NCBI GenBank assembly: GCA_023014365.1
Contig: JAEBUN010000064.1
Span: forward strand, 62,001 to 126,000
DNA from: Lepiota brunneoincarnata
Lineage: Eukaryota; Basidiomycota; Agaricomycetes; Agaricales; Agaricaceae
Reading direction: 5' to 3'
Length of the DNA stretch: 64,000 nt
Shown here: positions 34,140 to 45,653 of the stretch, in pieces
How the letters are laid out: each line of letters begins with the position of its first letter
Position numbering within the stretch: the first letter of the stretch is position 1
The notes under the pieces: generated by a model
Databases searched by the model: none
Seen by the model: the letters and a program-made list of their open reading frames with translations, nothing else
What the model was told of the DNA's origin: nothing
Position numbers and translations under genes: made by a program

Positions 34140-34584
34140 TCAGGTTGGAATGGCCGGCATGGCTGGGATTCCATATACATTATAAAAAACGAATCCATCT
34201 GAAAAATCGACGAAGGTCAGTTAATCTTACCCCCACAGGAAATGAAACATTGTACTTAACTACCAAACAGCCTTCGGACTTCGGCCAACGGGTGTACCCT
34301 TCTCTCCCCGTCACGGTCAGTAATGACCATACCGCCAATGCAAAACCATTTCCACTGCCCAGGTGATTAGATATTTACGCTGACCCCAGGGACCTATAAC
34401 TTATTCCTCCAGAAATCCTCCTAGATATGTAGTCGTACCCAGCGAAGATTGATATAGACCTCCACGCGGTGTTTGCGCTGGAACCGTTCTGTGAATATAT
34501 ATTACAATCGGATACCAAATGGGTACCTACCTTGAACAGTTGCGGGTGATGTGCAACGGACCTCCTTGCAATACGGCGCGCCAT
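34140..34584 (-). pseudogene. Alpha-family gene, left arm copy
   Basis: Exon 1 is MARRIARRSVAHHPQLFK from 34,584, then a donor GTAGGT. Exon 2 lacks about 20 bp compared with the 58-kb copy (after NLRW), which shifts the frame to an early TAG. Exon 3 (CIGGM...TDRDGERRVHPLAE) and exon 4 (NVYGIPAMPAIPT, stop near 34,140) are otherwise preserved. The same deletion is in the right arm, so it predates the inverted duplication. Confidence 0.6.
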
Positions 34585-34589
34585 CGTGG

Positions 34590-35440
34590 TTGGGTGGTGG
34601 GAGATGAGAGGATGGAGAACAAATGAAAATTTTATCTATTTTACGAACATCTGAGGCTATTGATGGAACGGAGACATCGTCGAATGATACATGTCCTTTT
34701 GGCATGGGCGCTGCGAGTTTCTCGATCCGAGAGTTCGTTCTGGGTTCGGGTTCCTGGTTCGTCTTCCGAGATCTACAAGAGGTGGCATGGGGCAGCCGTT
34801 ACATGTGCAGTCGCGTGCCCACCTCTCACGATCTTGGCCTTGGTGAGAGATCCCTGTTGGCATGCGATAGCGTACCACCTGCATCGGTTCTACCCATACG
34901 TGGTATCAGTTGCTAAAGGAATTACAATGTAAATAATGCGACAGACTTGTGCGGCGGCATGTGGACACTCGCGCCATATCAGGAATACGTAGTAGACACA
35001 TACAACCATCCTCGGGAACGCCCGGACGCTCGCACCCTGTCTGGACCGGCGTATACACACAACGAGTGGTAAGGTTATAGGCACACCGGTAGCAACAATG
35101 GAGGGTGGGGGAGGTGGGTGCTGCAAATAGGTGCATGCGTGTTATGAGACGGATAGCGGTTCTCCGTTGACGTGAATAACCATTGATCGGGTCGGACGAT
35201 GACTGAATCATGAATCCGGCATTGCTTGATCATGTCCACCACGGGGTCAGGAATCCTGGACTGCTCATACTGGTATGCATGCAGAGGCATGGTTGCTTCC
35301 TCACAGATAAAACGTCGGGACACACTACCGGGCACACATCATTTTTTATTTTGAGAGGGGAGGGGAGCAGAAAACAAAAATAAACAACCTCGGAGGTGGG
35401 GCTGATGATACATGAACGACATACAACAAAGAAACAAGGT
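34590..35440. repeat. Repeat mosaic, left arm
   Basis: Contains the TTGATCC/CTCGATCCGAGAGTTCGTTC module (34,720), the GGTGGCATGGGGCAGCCGTT module (34,780) and sequence homologous to 14.4-15.6 kb. No gene called. Confidence 0.55.
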
Positions 35441-35897
35441 TCACGGACCGAGCATCAGCCACATCTCTGCTCTGCGTTCGGCAAATTCTATGTTTGACCG
35501 GCGTCATTGGTGGTGGAGGGACATGGGCGGTGCTTTGCTCACCATCACTTTGAATGATCTCAAGAAGACGTTGTGTTGCTTGCTGAATATTTCGGCCCCC
35601 CAAAATGCCGTGGAAGGCTAGCCAGTGTGTCTGATGGAAGTTTTGGACTCGAGTTTCATCATTCTTTTGTGTGGGGATTGAAGACTGAATGCATACGATT
35701 TTGCAGGCCAAGACGATCTCGAAGACTTCCTCCCTGGTTATCTCGCGCTCTTCCTCTTCCTCTACGGTGTCGGCAGCGCGAGAAGAACGGGCGGGTTGGT
35801 TGCCCACAGTATAAGGGTCGTTGCGGCCGCGACCGCGGCGGTTGCTGCTGCAGTTGTTATTGTTGTTGTCGTTGTTGCGGGGAGTGGAGGAAGACAT
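35441..35897 (-). CDS. Beta-family small spliced protein, left arm copy
   Basis: Starts at 35,897 (MSSSTPRNNDNNNNN, then Arg/Gly-rich, then EEEEEREITREEVFEIV). An intron with GTATGC...CATCAG is followed by an exon THWLAFHGILGGR...LLEIIQSD, an intron GTGAGC...CATAG, and a last exon EFAERRAEMWLML ending at 35,441. All three exons join in phase. About 130 residues: disordered Asn/Arg-rich N-terminus, acidic stretch and a helical C-terminus. No known domain. Nearly identical to 44,332-44,788. Confidence 0.55.
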
Positions 35898-37190
35898 TGT
35901 GGGTGTTGGGGAACTTGCTGTGATTGCGACCTCTTTAGTACATCCTGCCGCTTCCGAACGATATTTCGTCAGAGTGTTTATCCTGCACATCCTGAACCTC
36001 AACTTGAGAAGCTTTCAAGTAAAACCAACGCTTATTCTAAGCAAGTGTTTTTTAAACTGCATGGACTTCATGGGACGCTTCTTGAAACCGAGCTTATTTA
36101 TTCTGATTGTGAGCTGGAGCTGGATCTTGTACTGGAATTATGAGGCCAAGCCTGCCGGTCGGCCCTTCTCGCAAAGCCCAAGCAATGGATAATTGCGTGC
36201 GATTCAAGGCCCATGCCCAGTGTATGGTGGCAGAGCCCCAAACTTTTCAAAGGGGGTGGGTGGTCCGACTTATGTCCTGTGATATGTACACGTGTAGCGA
36301 AGCTTATTGCGGGTCGGGCAACAGTCTTGTCGAGGCGGTCCTTGGCCGGCCGCGTGCGGGTACACTGCTGAATATGTGGGAATTGGAGAAATGGCGGGCG
36401 ATGGCCTCAAGGCAAGGGAGTGGGGCTGATGCGGCAACAAGGAAATCTCTCTTACATCGTCAGCCTTGGACATGAGCGCTCCGATGGTCTTGATCCAACG
36501 TTCATCATCAGATTCATTTCATCTGAAATCTACCGAGAAGGGTCATGCAGGTCTCAGAAGCCTTTTGCGCAGCTGCCGGTGAGAGAGAGCCACAACCAAA
36601 TCATGCACCTTCGTTATCTCGAGCTTGATGGATTGGACCTGTGGATCATATAGGGTCAGTACAGATCCCTGACCAACGATCCCACACCAGGACGCTTGCC
36701 GGGGGAGACTACTCTCCAGTGACTGCTCAAACGTACCTTGGTGCCCCTGATAGGAACAACCTAGACATGTCCGATCCAGTGAGCATTCCAATGCAAACGG
36801 TTGCAGAATGGACAGTACGCGCCTACCATGTCGGGAACGCGTGGTCGCTCCCACAGTATTAAAAAAGAGTGTGTCAACGGTACTACTGTGTACATACATA
36901 CAGTACACGCCTGCCAGAAAAATATCCTCATGGACTGACACTGGCATCATATCTAGAGATGCATGAACGCATGTGCTGCACTGCCTGTAAGATCGGGGGC
37001 GTGTCGATAGCAGCAACTTGCGGCTCGGGAGAGTGCTCCTCCATCCGAGACTAGTTGCAGCCATTCCCGCATGCTCATAGACACGTAGTCCATCTGCAGC
37101 GTACACCGTAAATGGAGCATTGCCCCCACTACCAACGCAGTGCACGTCCATTGGTTCTTGCATTTCTGTCCACGTATCGTATAACCAAAG
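35898..37190. repeat. Repeat mosaic, left arm, includes identity boundary
   Basis: 36,290-36,480 corresponds to 16.65-16.92 kb, 36,655-36,740 to 62,630-62,700, and 36,840-36,900 to 19.59-19.65 kb. Differences from the right arm stop at about 36,950; inside that position none was found. Short frames on both strands have no domains. Confidence 0.5.
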
Positions 37191-37199
37191 CCTGCCTAT

Positions 37200-37933
37200 A
37201 GGCTATCGAATCTGCAGATACTACTCCGCAGATACAGGCTCAACCCGGGCAAAATCGAGACCATCCTACCCCATGGACACTGCAAACAAATTGATAGATA
37301 AGGACAACAGGGACACTGACAGGTACAACATTTACTTCGATCGCTCAGGGCAGAATGGCTAATAGGCGCAGCCATGATACTGGTGGTGGATGGGAACTAC
37401 CAGTCAGCCCGAGCACTGCGGTATCACCCGCACTACGCAAAGAAGCACGCGACATATGACGTGGAGGCAGCAGGAGCAGTACTGGCCCTGAGGGCTAGCA
37501 ACGGAGGTGGTAAAGGGACCGGCAGAGAGGGGAGAAGAGAGGTCGACGATCGCACACTATGTTGACAGCCAAGTTCTACTCAAGGCGGTCAGCTCTGGAA
37601 TGGGCAAATCAGCCTGATCGACTCCTATAGGAGAGGGACTCACGTCAGACGAGGTAGACATGGAGCAACAAGTGGGTCTCAGCACACTCGGCGGTAGAAC
37701 CAAATGAGAATGTGGATGAAGTAGCAAAGAATGCGGCAGCCGTGGAGTCAAGTGAGAAGGAAAACCTACCAGATGTGTTGAGGAAGGGACTCGAGGCAAG
37801 CAAATCGGCACTCAAGCAAGCAAAGGTAGCAGAACTCAATGCCACCGGGAGTGACAATGCCTCGGGAGTCGAGTTGCATCGAGATTCATGGGACAATGGT
37901 GAGGAGGGAGCGCGCATCGAGCTATGCACGTAG
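37200..37933 (+). pseudogene. Degenerate Tad1-type LINE fragment (C), left
   Basis: Plus-strand pieces: a remnant of the RT end (KSRPSYPMDTANKLI), an RNase H stretch (HYVDSQVLLKAV) and a well preserved tail with VDEVAKNAAAVESSEKEN and LRKGLEASKSALKQAK. This is the GNExVDxxAK-type end of Tad1-clade RNase H. Several stops and shifts. Confidence 0.7.
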
Positions 37934-38203
37934 ACGTGCTTCCTCCCTCACACTGTGAGGGGAGCGAGCACCTAGGGTGCGCCCTCTGTAGGGCTGACAG
38001 GGGTTTTTCAGGGTAGCGCCAGGGAGCCAATCTCCCATCCCCGTGCTTTCAATTCGTGGGCCAAACGGAGAACATTGATCCGTCCTCTCTGGTCCGTTGA
38101 CATGCGATCTCCGAAAGCCGTGGGAGTCTTGTACTTTCTACCTCAACTAAATCATTTTCTTTCACTCTTCTGACCTCTGACTGAATCACATAGTTGTAAC
38201 CCA

Positions 38204-38961
38204 ATGACGTCGTCTCAAGGTCAGTGTATCTGCAATCTTTGGTTACTAGCGCCTGACCGTTTGAGTAGCTTACGATATAGTTTACTGTAAGTAATCAGCG
38301 TGGGTTCCCCAAGTCAACCCTGCTCAAGTTATGTCTAGTCAATTGCGGTTGCTACAATGCAGATGAACTTGCGGCAGCTACAGGCTTGGAACTGCTCGGT
38401 GGGGCAGGTAAATGTAAGCTGGGATGGCCTGCGAGCCTTTGCACATGATCTGAAGCTCACCTTCTAGCTTCAAATAACGACACGCTCATGCTCCATTCAG
38501 CGGCACGAGTTCTGGTGGATATGTTCAAGGACCGGGAACGTGAAGCGGCCCAGGCACTTGTACAGATGGCCGTCGTCAGGGATTCGTGGTGAGGGGAGGA
38601 GAAAACACCATGGACAATGACGAGCGTCTCGAAATATTATACCTTGATCTAATGTACATATGATTGCCCTACTCTCCTCAGGAGGCATCTCTTCATGATC
38701 TCTCTACAAAGTGCACTGGTCTTGAAGCCCCCCGATCCTACCCCAACACCGCCCCACTTGATCTTGCCTTCAAGAGGATGTTGGGAAACTTTCAGGCATT
38801 TTTCAGCTCTTCTCGAGATTCCTTTGGCCATTTGATAGTGTGAGTGAACTGTAGGAAATGGGAGAACAATATTAGCCCCGAACGTGAACGACGCCCTTCG
38901 ACTCTTTTCCGAACTGGAGAGTCACTCGAGTGACTTTGATGACCTCCTCCTTCTGGTAATG
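38204..38961 (+). CDS. Putative spliced gene in the palindrome core
   Basis: Protein-like exons: STLLKLCLVNCGCYNADELA...GLELLGGA ending at GTAAATGTAAG (about 38,409), then an acceptor CTTCTAG and NNDTLMLHSAARVLVDMFKD...QALVQMAVVRDSW (to about 38,590). Further stretches are EASLHDLSTKCTGLEAPRSY...GNFQAFFSSSRDSFGHL (38,683-38,840) and NDALRLFSELESHSSDFDDL (38,887-38,960). The first junction is in phase; the later ones do not join cleanly, so it may be decayed or have unseen exons. ATG at 38,204 is a possible start. No family recognised. Confidence 0.35.
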
Positions 38962-39169
38962 ACAACGCGTGCAAACGTTGAGTGTTCCAGAGTCTGCTGG
39001 AGGAAACAATGGATTGACTCCTTCCTGCGCGCATGCGGATGTCCACGCTTCCCCTATATGGTATGCGTACCCTTCCCACACACGTGCTGTCTACGCCATC
39101 TGTACAAGTAGTTATGATCTTGTGATAGTGAAATGGTAATCAGTATAATCCTTTAGGGGTGCGATTCCA

Positions 39170-39893
39170 ACGACAAGCAGCGACTACAAACAATCGCAGT
39201 TAGAGGCGGCCCTCGCTGAGAATGAGGTCCACCCCTACAAGGGATGGCGGCGCTGGCAATCACAGGAGGACTCCCCTCCGCTACCAACGGATGCCCTAGA
39301 CGCACATGCAGGACTTGCCCCGCTCCACTCGACACTCCAAAAGATCTGATGCACAGGAAACACCTCTCAACCAGTATCCTGCTACAGAGACACAACCTTG
39401 ACCCAAGTGAGATAGAGGCCCATTAGCAGAGGCAAGGAGCGAACCTATGCCCAAGAAGAAGACGGACTCCAACATGTACAAAATATGCCAGGAGGGTGGT
39501 AGTGGATAGAAGTTATGTGACGGTCCGAACTTACAGTACCACCTAGGGGCTGCAGAAGAGGGTTGAGCAATACCAGCAATGGGGCTAGCGAGTTAGGAAA
39601 GGAGGTGGAAGAGAAAACGCCAAAGAAACCCACTACGTTGACAATCAGGCAATTATCTGTGCAGTACCTTGTAGACCCGTACAGAAGAGGCCCTCACTAG
39701 AGCTCAAGTGGAGGGTTATCGAAAGGAAGCAGCAGCAGGCGAATCAAACGAGAGAAAGTACCTACGCTACGGCACCCAAACAACCATAAACAACAGAACC
39801 AAGGCCACTTTCCATAGGGATTGGGAAGCATCGCAGAAATTCAAACATTTGCAGAGAGTGGATTCAATTCACACCCTACTGGACAGAAAATAG
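39170..39893 (+). pseudogene. Degenerate Tad1-type LINE fragment (A), left
   Basis: MAALAITGGLPSATNGCPRR, HLSTSILLQRHNLDPSEIEA, YVDNQAIICAV and EGYRKEAAAGESNERKY occur in this order on the plus strand. They correspond to the RT end, linker, RNase H catalytic-Asp region and tail of Tad1-clade elements. Frame breaks between all pieces. It is the innermost recognisable element of the palindrome arm. Confidence 0.7.
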
Positions 39894-39994
39894 CCCAACT
39901 CAGAGGGGTCACCTTCCGATTAATGCCTACTTGAGGGTTAACCAGACGTCCAGCACTCACGTGGCAAGGAGTATGTGAATCGCTATGATCTCAC

Positions 39995-40238
39995 CCTCCC
40001 ATGCTCGTATGCATGCCAGTCTAGCACAAAGTGGTTGACTGTCTTGGGTATCTCTCTCCCTAGCTTCTCCCTGCGCCGGTCACGCTTGTCACCCTTAACA
40101 AAAATAGATATTGCGCAATGGATGAGAAAAGTTATATGACATGGCTGAAGTCTATGCAACAAGACTGGACTTTAGGAACACAAACGGAGACATTTTATAC
40201 GACATATGAGTAACACTAAACCAAATGTCCTTACGGAT
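39995..40238. other. Palindrome spacer (244 bp)
   Basis: Unique, non-symmetric sequence between the arms, beginning CCTCCCATGCTCGTATGCAT and ending CAAATGTCCTTACGGAT. No ORF, promoter or repeat was recognised. The arm ends on each side are GCTATGATCTCAC and its complement. Confidence 0.95.
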
Positions 40239-40339
40239 GTGAGATCATAGCGATTCACATACTCCTTGCCACGTGAGTGCTGGACGTCTGGTTAACCCTC
40301 AAGTAGGCATTAATCGGAAGGTGACCCCTCTGAGTTGGG

Positions 40340-41063
40340 CTATTTTCTGTCCAGTAGGGTGTGAATTGAATCCACTCTCTGCAAATGTTTGAATTTCTGC
40401 GATGCTTCCCAATCCCTATGGAAAGTGGCCTTGGTTCTGTTGTTTATGGTTGTTTGGGTGCCGTAGCGTAGGTACTTTCTCTCGTTTGATTCGCCTGCTG
40501 CTGCTTCCTTTCGATAACCCTCCACTTGAGCTCTAGTGAGGGCCTCTTCTGTACGGGTCTACAAGGTACTGCACAGATAATTGCCTGATTGTCAACGTAG
40601 TGGGTTTCTTTGGCGTTTTCTCTTCCACCTCCTTTCCTAACTCGCTAGCCCCATTGCTGGTATTGCTCAACCCTCTTCTGCAGCCCCTAGGTGGTACTGT
40701 AAGTTCGGACCGTCACATAACTTCTATCCACTACCACCCTCCTGGCATATTTTGTACATGTTGGAGTCCGTCTTCTTCTTGGGCATAGGTTCGCTCCTTG
40801 CCTCTGCTAATGGGCCTCTATCTCACTTGGGTCAAGGTTGTGTCTCTGTAGCAGGATACTGGTTGAGAGGTGTTTCCTGTGCATCAGATCTTTTGGAGTG
40901 TCGAGTGGAGCGGGGCAAGTCCTGCATGTGCGTCTAGGGCATCCGTTGGTAGCGGAGGGGAGTCCTCCTGTGATTGCCAGCGCCGCCATCCCTTGTAGGG
41001 GTGGACCTCATTCTCAGCGAGGGCCGCCTCTAACTGCGATTGTTTGTAGTCGCTGCTTGTCGT
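40340..41063 (-). pseudogene. Degenerate Tad1-type LINE fragment (A), right
   Basis: Exact mirror of 39,170-39,893; all readable protein pieces are identical. Confidence 0.7.
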
Positions 41064-41271
41064 TGGAATCGCACCCCTAAAGGATTATACTGATTACCAT
41101 TTCACTATCACAAGATCATAACTACTTGTACAGATGGCGTAGACAGCACGTGTGTGGGAAGGGTACGCATACCATATAGGGGAAGCGTGGACATCCGCAT
41201 GCGCGCAGGAAGGAGTCAATCCATTGTTTCCTCCAGCAGACTCTGGAACACTCAACGTTTGCACGCGTTGT

Positions 41272-42029
41272 CATTACCAGAAGGAGGAGGTCATCAAAGT
41301 CACTCGAGTGACTCTCCAGTTCGGAAAAGAGTCGAAGGGCGTCGTTCACGTTCGGGGCTAATATTGTTCTCCCATTTCCTACAGTTCACTCACACTATCA
41401 AATGGCCAAAGGAATCTCGAGAAGAGCTGAAAAATGCCTGAAAGTTTCCCAACATCCTCTTGAAGGCAAGATCAAGTGGGGCGGTGTTGGGGTAGGATCG
41501 GGGGGCTTCAAGACCAGTGCACTTTGTAGAGAGATCATGAAGAGATGCCTCCTGAGGAGAGTAGGGCAATCATATGTACATTAGATCAAGGTATAATATT
41601 TCGAGACGCTCGTCATTGTCCATGGTGTTTTCTCCTCCCCTCACCACGAATCCCTGACGACGGCCATCTGTACAAGTGCCTGGGCCGCTTCACGTTCCCG
41701 GTCCTTGAACATATCCACCAGAACTCGTGCCGCTGAATGGAGCATGAGCGTGTCGTTATTTGAAGCTAGAAGGTGAGCTTCAGATCATGTGCAAAGGCTC
41801 GCAGGCCATCCCAGCTTACATTTACCTGCCCCACCGAGCAGTTCCAAGCCTGTAGCTGCCGCAAGTTCATCTGCATTGTAGCAACCGCAATTGACTAGAC
41901 ATAACTTGAGCAGGGTTGACTTGGGGAACCCACGCTGATTACTTACAGTAAACTATATCGTAAGCTACTCAAACGGTCAGGCGCTAGTAACCAAAGATTG
42001 CAGATACACTGACCTTGAGACGACGTCAT
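41272..42029 (-). CDS. Putative spliced gene in the palindrome core, right
   Basis: Exact mirror of 38,204-38,961, within the fully identical core. Same uncertainty about exon joins. Confidence 0.35.
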
Positions 42030-42299
42030 TGGGTTACAACTATGTGATTCAGTCAGAGGTCAGAAGAGTGAAAGAAAATGATTTAGTTGAGGTAGAAAGT
42101 ACAAGACTCCCACGGCTTTCGGAGATCGCATGTCAACGGACCAGAGAGGACGGATCAATGTTCTCCGTTTGGCCCACGAATTGAAAGCACGGGGATGGGA
42201 GATTGGCTCCCTGGCGCTACCCTGAAAAACCCCTGTCAGCCCTACAGAGGGCGCACCCTAGGTGCTCGCTCCCCTCACAGTGTGAGGGAGGAAGCACGT

Positions 42300-43033
42300 C
42301 TACGTGCATAGCTCGATGCGCGCTCCCTCCTCACCATTGTCCCATGAATCTCGATGCAACTCGACTCCCGAGGCATTGTCACTCCCGGTGGCATTGAGTT
42401 CTGCTACCTTTGCTTGCTTGAGTGCCGATTTGCTTGCCTCGAGTCCCTTCCTCAACACATCTGGTAGGTTTTCCTTCTCACTTGACTCCACGGCTGCCGC
42501 ATTCTTTGCTACTTCATCCACATTCTCATTTGGTTCTACCGCCGAGTGTGCTGAGACCCACTTGTTGCTCCATGTCTACCTCGTCTGACGTGAGTCCCTC
42601 TCCTATAGGAGTCGATCAGGCTGATTTGCCCATTCCAGAGCTGACCGCCTTGAGTAGAACTTGGCTGTCAACATAGTGTGCGATCGTCGACCTCTCTTCT
42701 CCCCTCTCTGCCGGTCCCTTTACCACCTCCGTTGCTAGCCCTCAGGGCCAGTACTGCTCCTGCTGCCTCCACGTCATATGTCGCGTGCTTCTTTGCGTAG
42801 TGCGGGTGATACCGCAGTGCTCGGGCTGACTGGTAGTTCCCATCCACCACCAGTATCATGGCTGCGCCTATTAGCCATTCTGCCCTGAGCGATCGAAGTA
42901 AATGTTGTACCTGTCAGTGTCCCTGTTGTCCTTATCTATCAATTTGTTTGCAGTGTCCATGGGGTAGGATGGTCTCGATTTTGCCCGGGTTGAGCCTGTA
43001 TCTGCGGAGTAGTATCTGCAGATTCGATAGCCT
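42300..43033 (-). pseudogene. Degenerate Tad1-type LINE fragment (C), right
   Basis: Exact mirror of 37,200-37,933. Confidence 0.7.
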
Positions 43034-44331
43034 ATAGGCAGGCTTTGGTTATACGATACGTGGACAGAAATGCAAGAACCAATGGACGTGCACTGCGTTG
43101 GTAGTGGGGGCAATGCTCCATTTACGGTGTACGCTGCAGATGGACTACGTGTCTATGAGCATGCGGGAATGGCTGCAACTAGTCTCGGATGGAGGAGCAC
43201 TCTCCCGAGCCGCAAGTTGCTGCTATCGACACGCCCCCGATCTTACAGGCAGTGCAGCACATGCGTTCATGCATCTCTAGATACGATGCCAGTGTCAGTT
43301 CATGAGGATATTTTGCTGGCAGGCGTGTACTGTATGTACACAGTAGTACCGTTGACACACTCTTTTTTAATACTGTGGGAGCGACCACGCGTTCCCGACA
43401 TGGTAGGCGCGTACTGTCCATTCTGCAACCGTTTGCATTGGAATGCTCACTGGATCGGACATGTCTAGGTTGTTCCTATCAGGGGCACCAAGGTACGTTC
43501 GAGCAGTCACTGGAGAGCAGTCTCCCCCGGCAAGCGTTCTGGTGTGGGATCGTTGGTCAGGGATCTGTACCGACCCTATATGATGCACAGGTCCAATCCA
43601 TCAAGCTCGAGATAACGAGGGTGCATGATTTGGTTGTGGCTCTCTCTCACCGGCAGCTGCGCAAAAGGCTTCTGAGACCTGCATGACCCTTCTCGGTAGA
43701 TTTCAGATGAAATGAATCTGATGATGAACGTTGGATCAAGACCATCGGAGCGCTCATGTCCAAGGCTGACGATGTAAGAGAGATTTCCTTGTTGCCGCAT
43801 CAGCCCCACTCCCTTGCCTTGAGGCCATCGCCCGCCATTTCTCCAATTCCCACATATTCAGCAGTGTACCCGCACGCGGCCGGCCAAGGACCGCCTCGAC
43901 AAGACTGTTGCCCGACCTGGAATAAGCTTCGCTACACGTGTACATATCACAGGACATAAGTCGGACCACCCACCCCCTTTGAAAAGTTTGAGGCTCTGCC
44001 ACCATACACTGGGCATGGGCCTTGAATCGCACGCAATTATCCATTGCTTGGGCTTTGCGAGAAGGGCCGACCGGCAGGCTTGGCCTCATAATTCCAGTAC
44101 AAGATCCAGCTCCAGCTCACAATCAGAATAAATAAGCTCGGTTTCAAGAAGCGTCCCATGAAGTCCATGCAGTTTAAAAAACACTTGCTTAGAATAAGCG
44201 TTGGTTTTACTTGGAAGCTTCTCAAGTTGAGGTTCAGGATGTACAGGATAAACACTCTGACGAAATATCGTTCGGAAGCGGCAGGATGTATTAAAGAGGT
44301 CGCAATCACAGCAAGTTCCCCAACACCCACA
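43034..44331. repeat. Repeat mosaic, right arm, includes identity boundary
   Basis: Mirror of 35,898-37,190. The first differences from the left arm are at about 43,283 (GATACGATG against GATATGATG) and a missing 4-bp TATG step near 43,340. Confidence 0.5.
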
Positions 44332-44788
44332 ATGTCTTCCTCCACTCCCCGCAACAACGACAACAACAATAACAGCTACAGCAGCAACCGCCGCGGTCGC
44401 GGCCGCAACGACCCTTATACTGTGGGCAACCAACCCGCCCGTTCTTCTCGCGCTGCCGACACCGTAGAGGAAGAGGAAGAGCGCGAGATAACCAGGGAGG
44501 AAGTCTTCGAGATCGTCTTGGCCTGCAAAATCGTATGCATTCAGTCTTCAATCCCCACGCAAAAGAATGATGAAACCCAAGTCCAAAACTTCCATCAGAC
44601 ACACTGGCTAGCCTTCCACGGCATTTTGGGGGGCCGAACTATTCAGCAAGCAACACAACGTCTTCTTGAGATCATTCAAAGTGATGGTGAGCAAAGCACC
44701 GCCCATGTCCCTTCACCACCAATGACGCCGGTCAAACATAGAATTTGCCGAACGCAGAGCAGAGATGTGGCTGATGCTCCGTCCGTGA
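44332..44788 (+). CDS. Beta-family small spliced protein, right arm copy
   Basis: Same three-exon structure as 35,897-35,441: MSSSTPRNNDNNNNSYSSN, EITREEVFEIV, intron GTATGC...CATCAG, THWLAFHGILGGR, intron GTGAGC...CATAG, EFAERRAEMWLMLRP and stop at 44,786-44,788. Only a few residues differ from the left arm. Confidence 0.55.
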
Positions 44789-44799
44789 ACCTTGTTTCT

Positions 44800-45640
44800 T
44801 TGTTGTATGTCGTTCATGTATCGACAGCCCCACCTCCGAGGTTGTTTATTTTTGTTTTCTGCTCCCCTCCCCTCTCAAAATAAAAAATGATGTGTGCCCG
44901 GTAGTGTTTCCCGACGTTTTATCTGTGAGGAAGCAACCATGCCTCTGCATGCATACCAGTATGAGCAGTCCAGGATTCCTGACCCCGTGGTGGACATGAT
45001 CAAGCAATGCCGGATTCATGATTCAATCATCGTCCGACCCGATCAATGGCTATTCACGTCAACGGAGAACCGCTATCCGTCTCATAACACGCATGCACCT
45101 ATTTGCAGCACCCACCTCCCCCATCCTCCATTGTTGCTACCGGTGTGCCTATAACCTTACCACTCGTTGTGTGTATACGCTGGTCCAGACAGGGTGCGAG
45201 CGTCCGGGCGTTCCCGAGGATGGTTGTATGTGTCTACTACGTATTCCTGATATGGCGCGAGTGTCCACATGCCGCCGCACAAGTCTGTCGCATTATTTAC
45301 ATTGTAATTCCTTTAGCAACTGATACCACGTATGGGTAGAACCGATGCAGGTGGTACGCTATCGCATGCCAACAGGGATCTCTCACCAAGGCCAAGATCG
45401 TGAGAGGTGGGCACGCGGCTGCACATGTAACGGCTGCCCCATGCCACCTCTTGTAGCCTCTTGTAGATCTCGGAAGACGAACCAGGAACCCGAACCCAGA
45501 ACGAACCCTCGGATCGAGAAACTCGCAGCGCCCATGCCAAAAGGACATGTATCATTCGACGATGTCTCCGTTCCATCGATAGCCTCAGATGTTCAAGGAT
45601 AGATAAAATTCTCATTTGTTCTCCATCCTCTCATATCCCA
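44800..45640. repeat. Repeat mosaic, right arm
   Basis: Mirror of 34,590-35,440, with small indels: a GCCTCTTGTA duplication at about 45,455 is absent from the left arm. No gene called. Confidence 0.5.
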
Positions 45641-45653
45641 CCACCCAACCACG

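Larger units (their letters stand above)
26131..39994 (+). repeat. Left arm of giant palindrome
   Basis: 13.86 kb that is the reverse complement of 40,239-55,167. Position pairs sum to 80,233 at the centre, stay within about 10 of that to 30.7 kb, and sum to about 81,300 beyond the left-arm deletion at 30.15 kb. No difference was found between 36,951 and 39,994; outside that, substitutions and small indels amount to a few percent. The outer edge lies inside the gypsy gag/spacer region. Confidence 0.97.
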
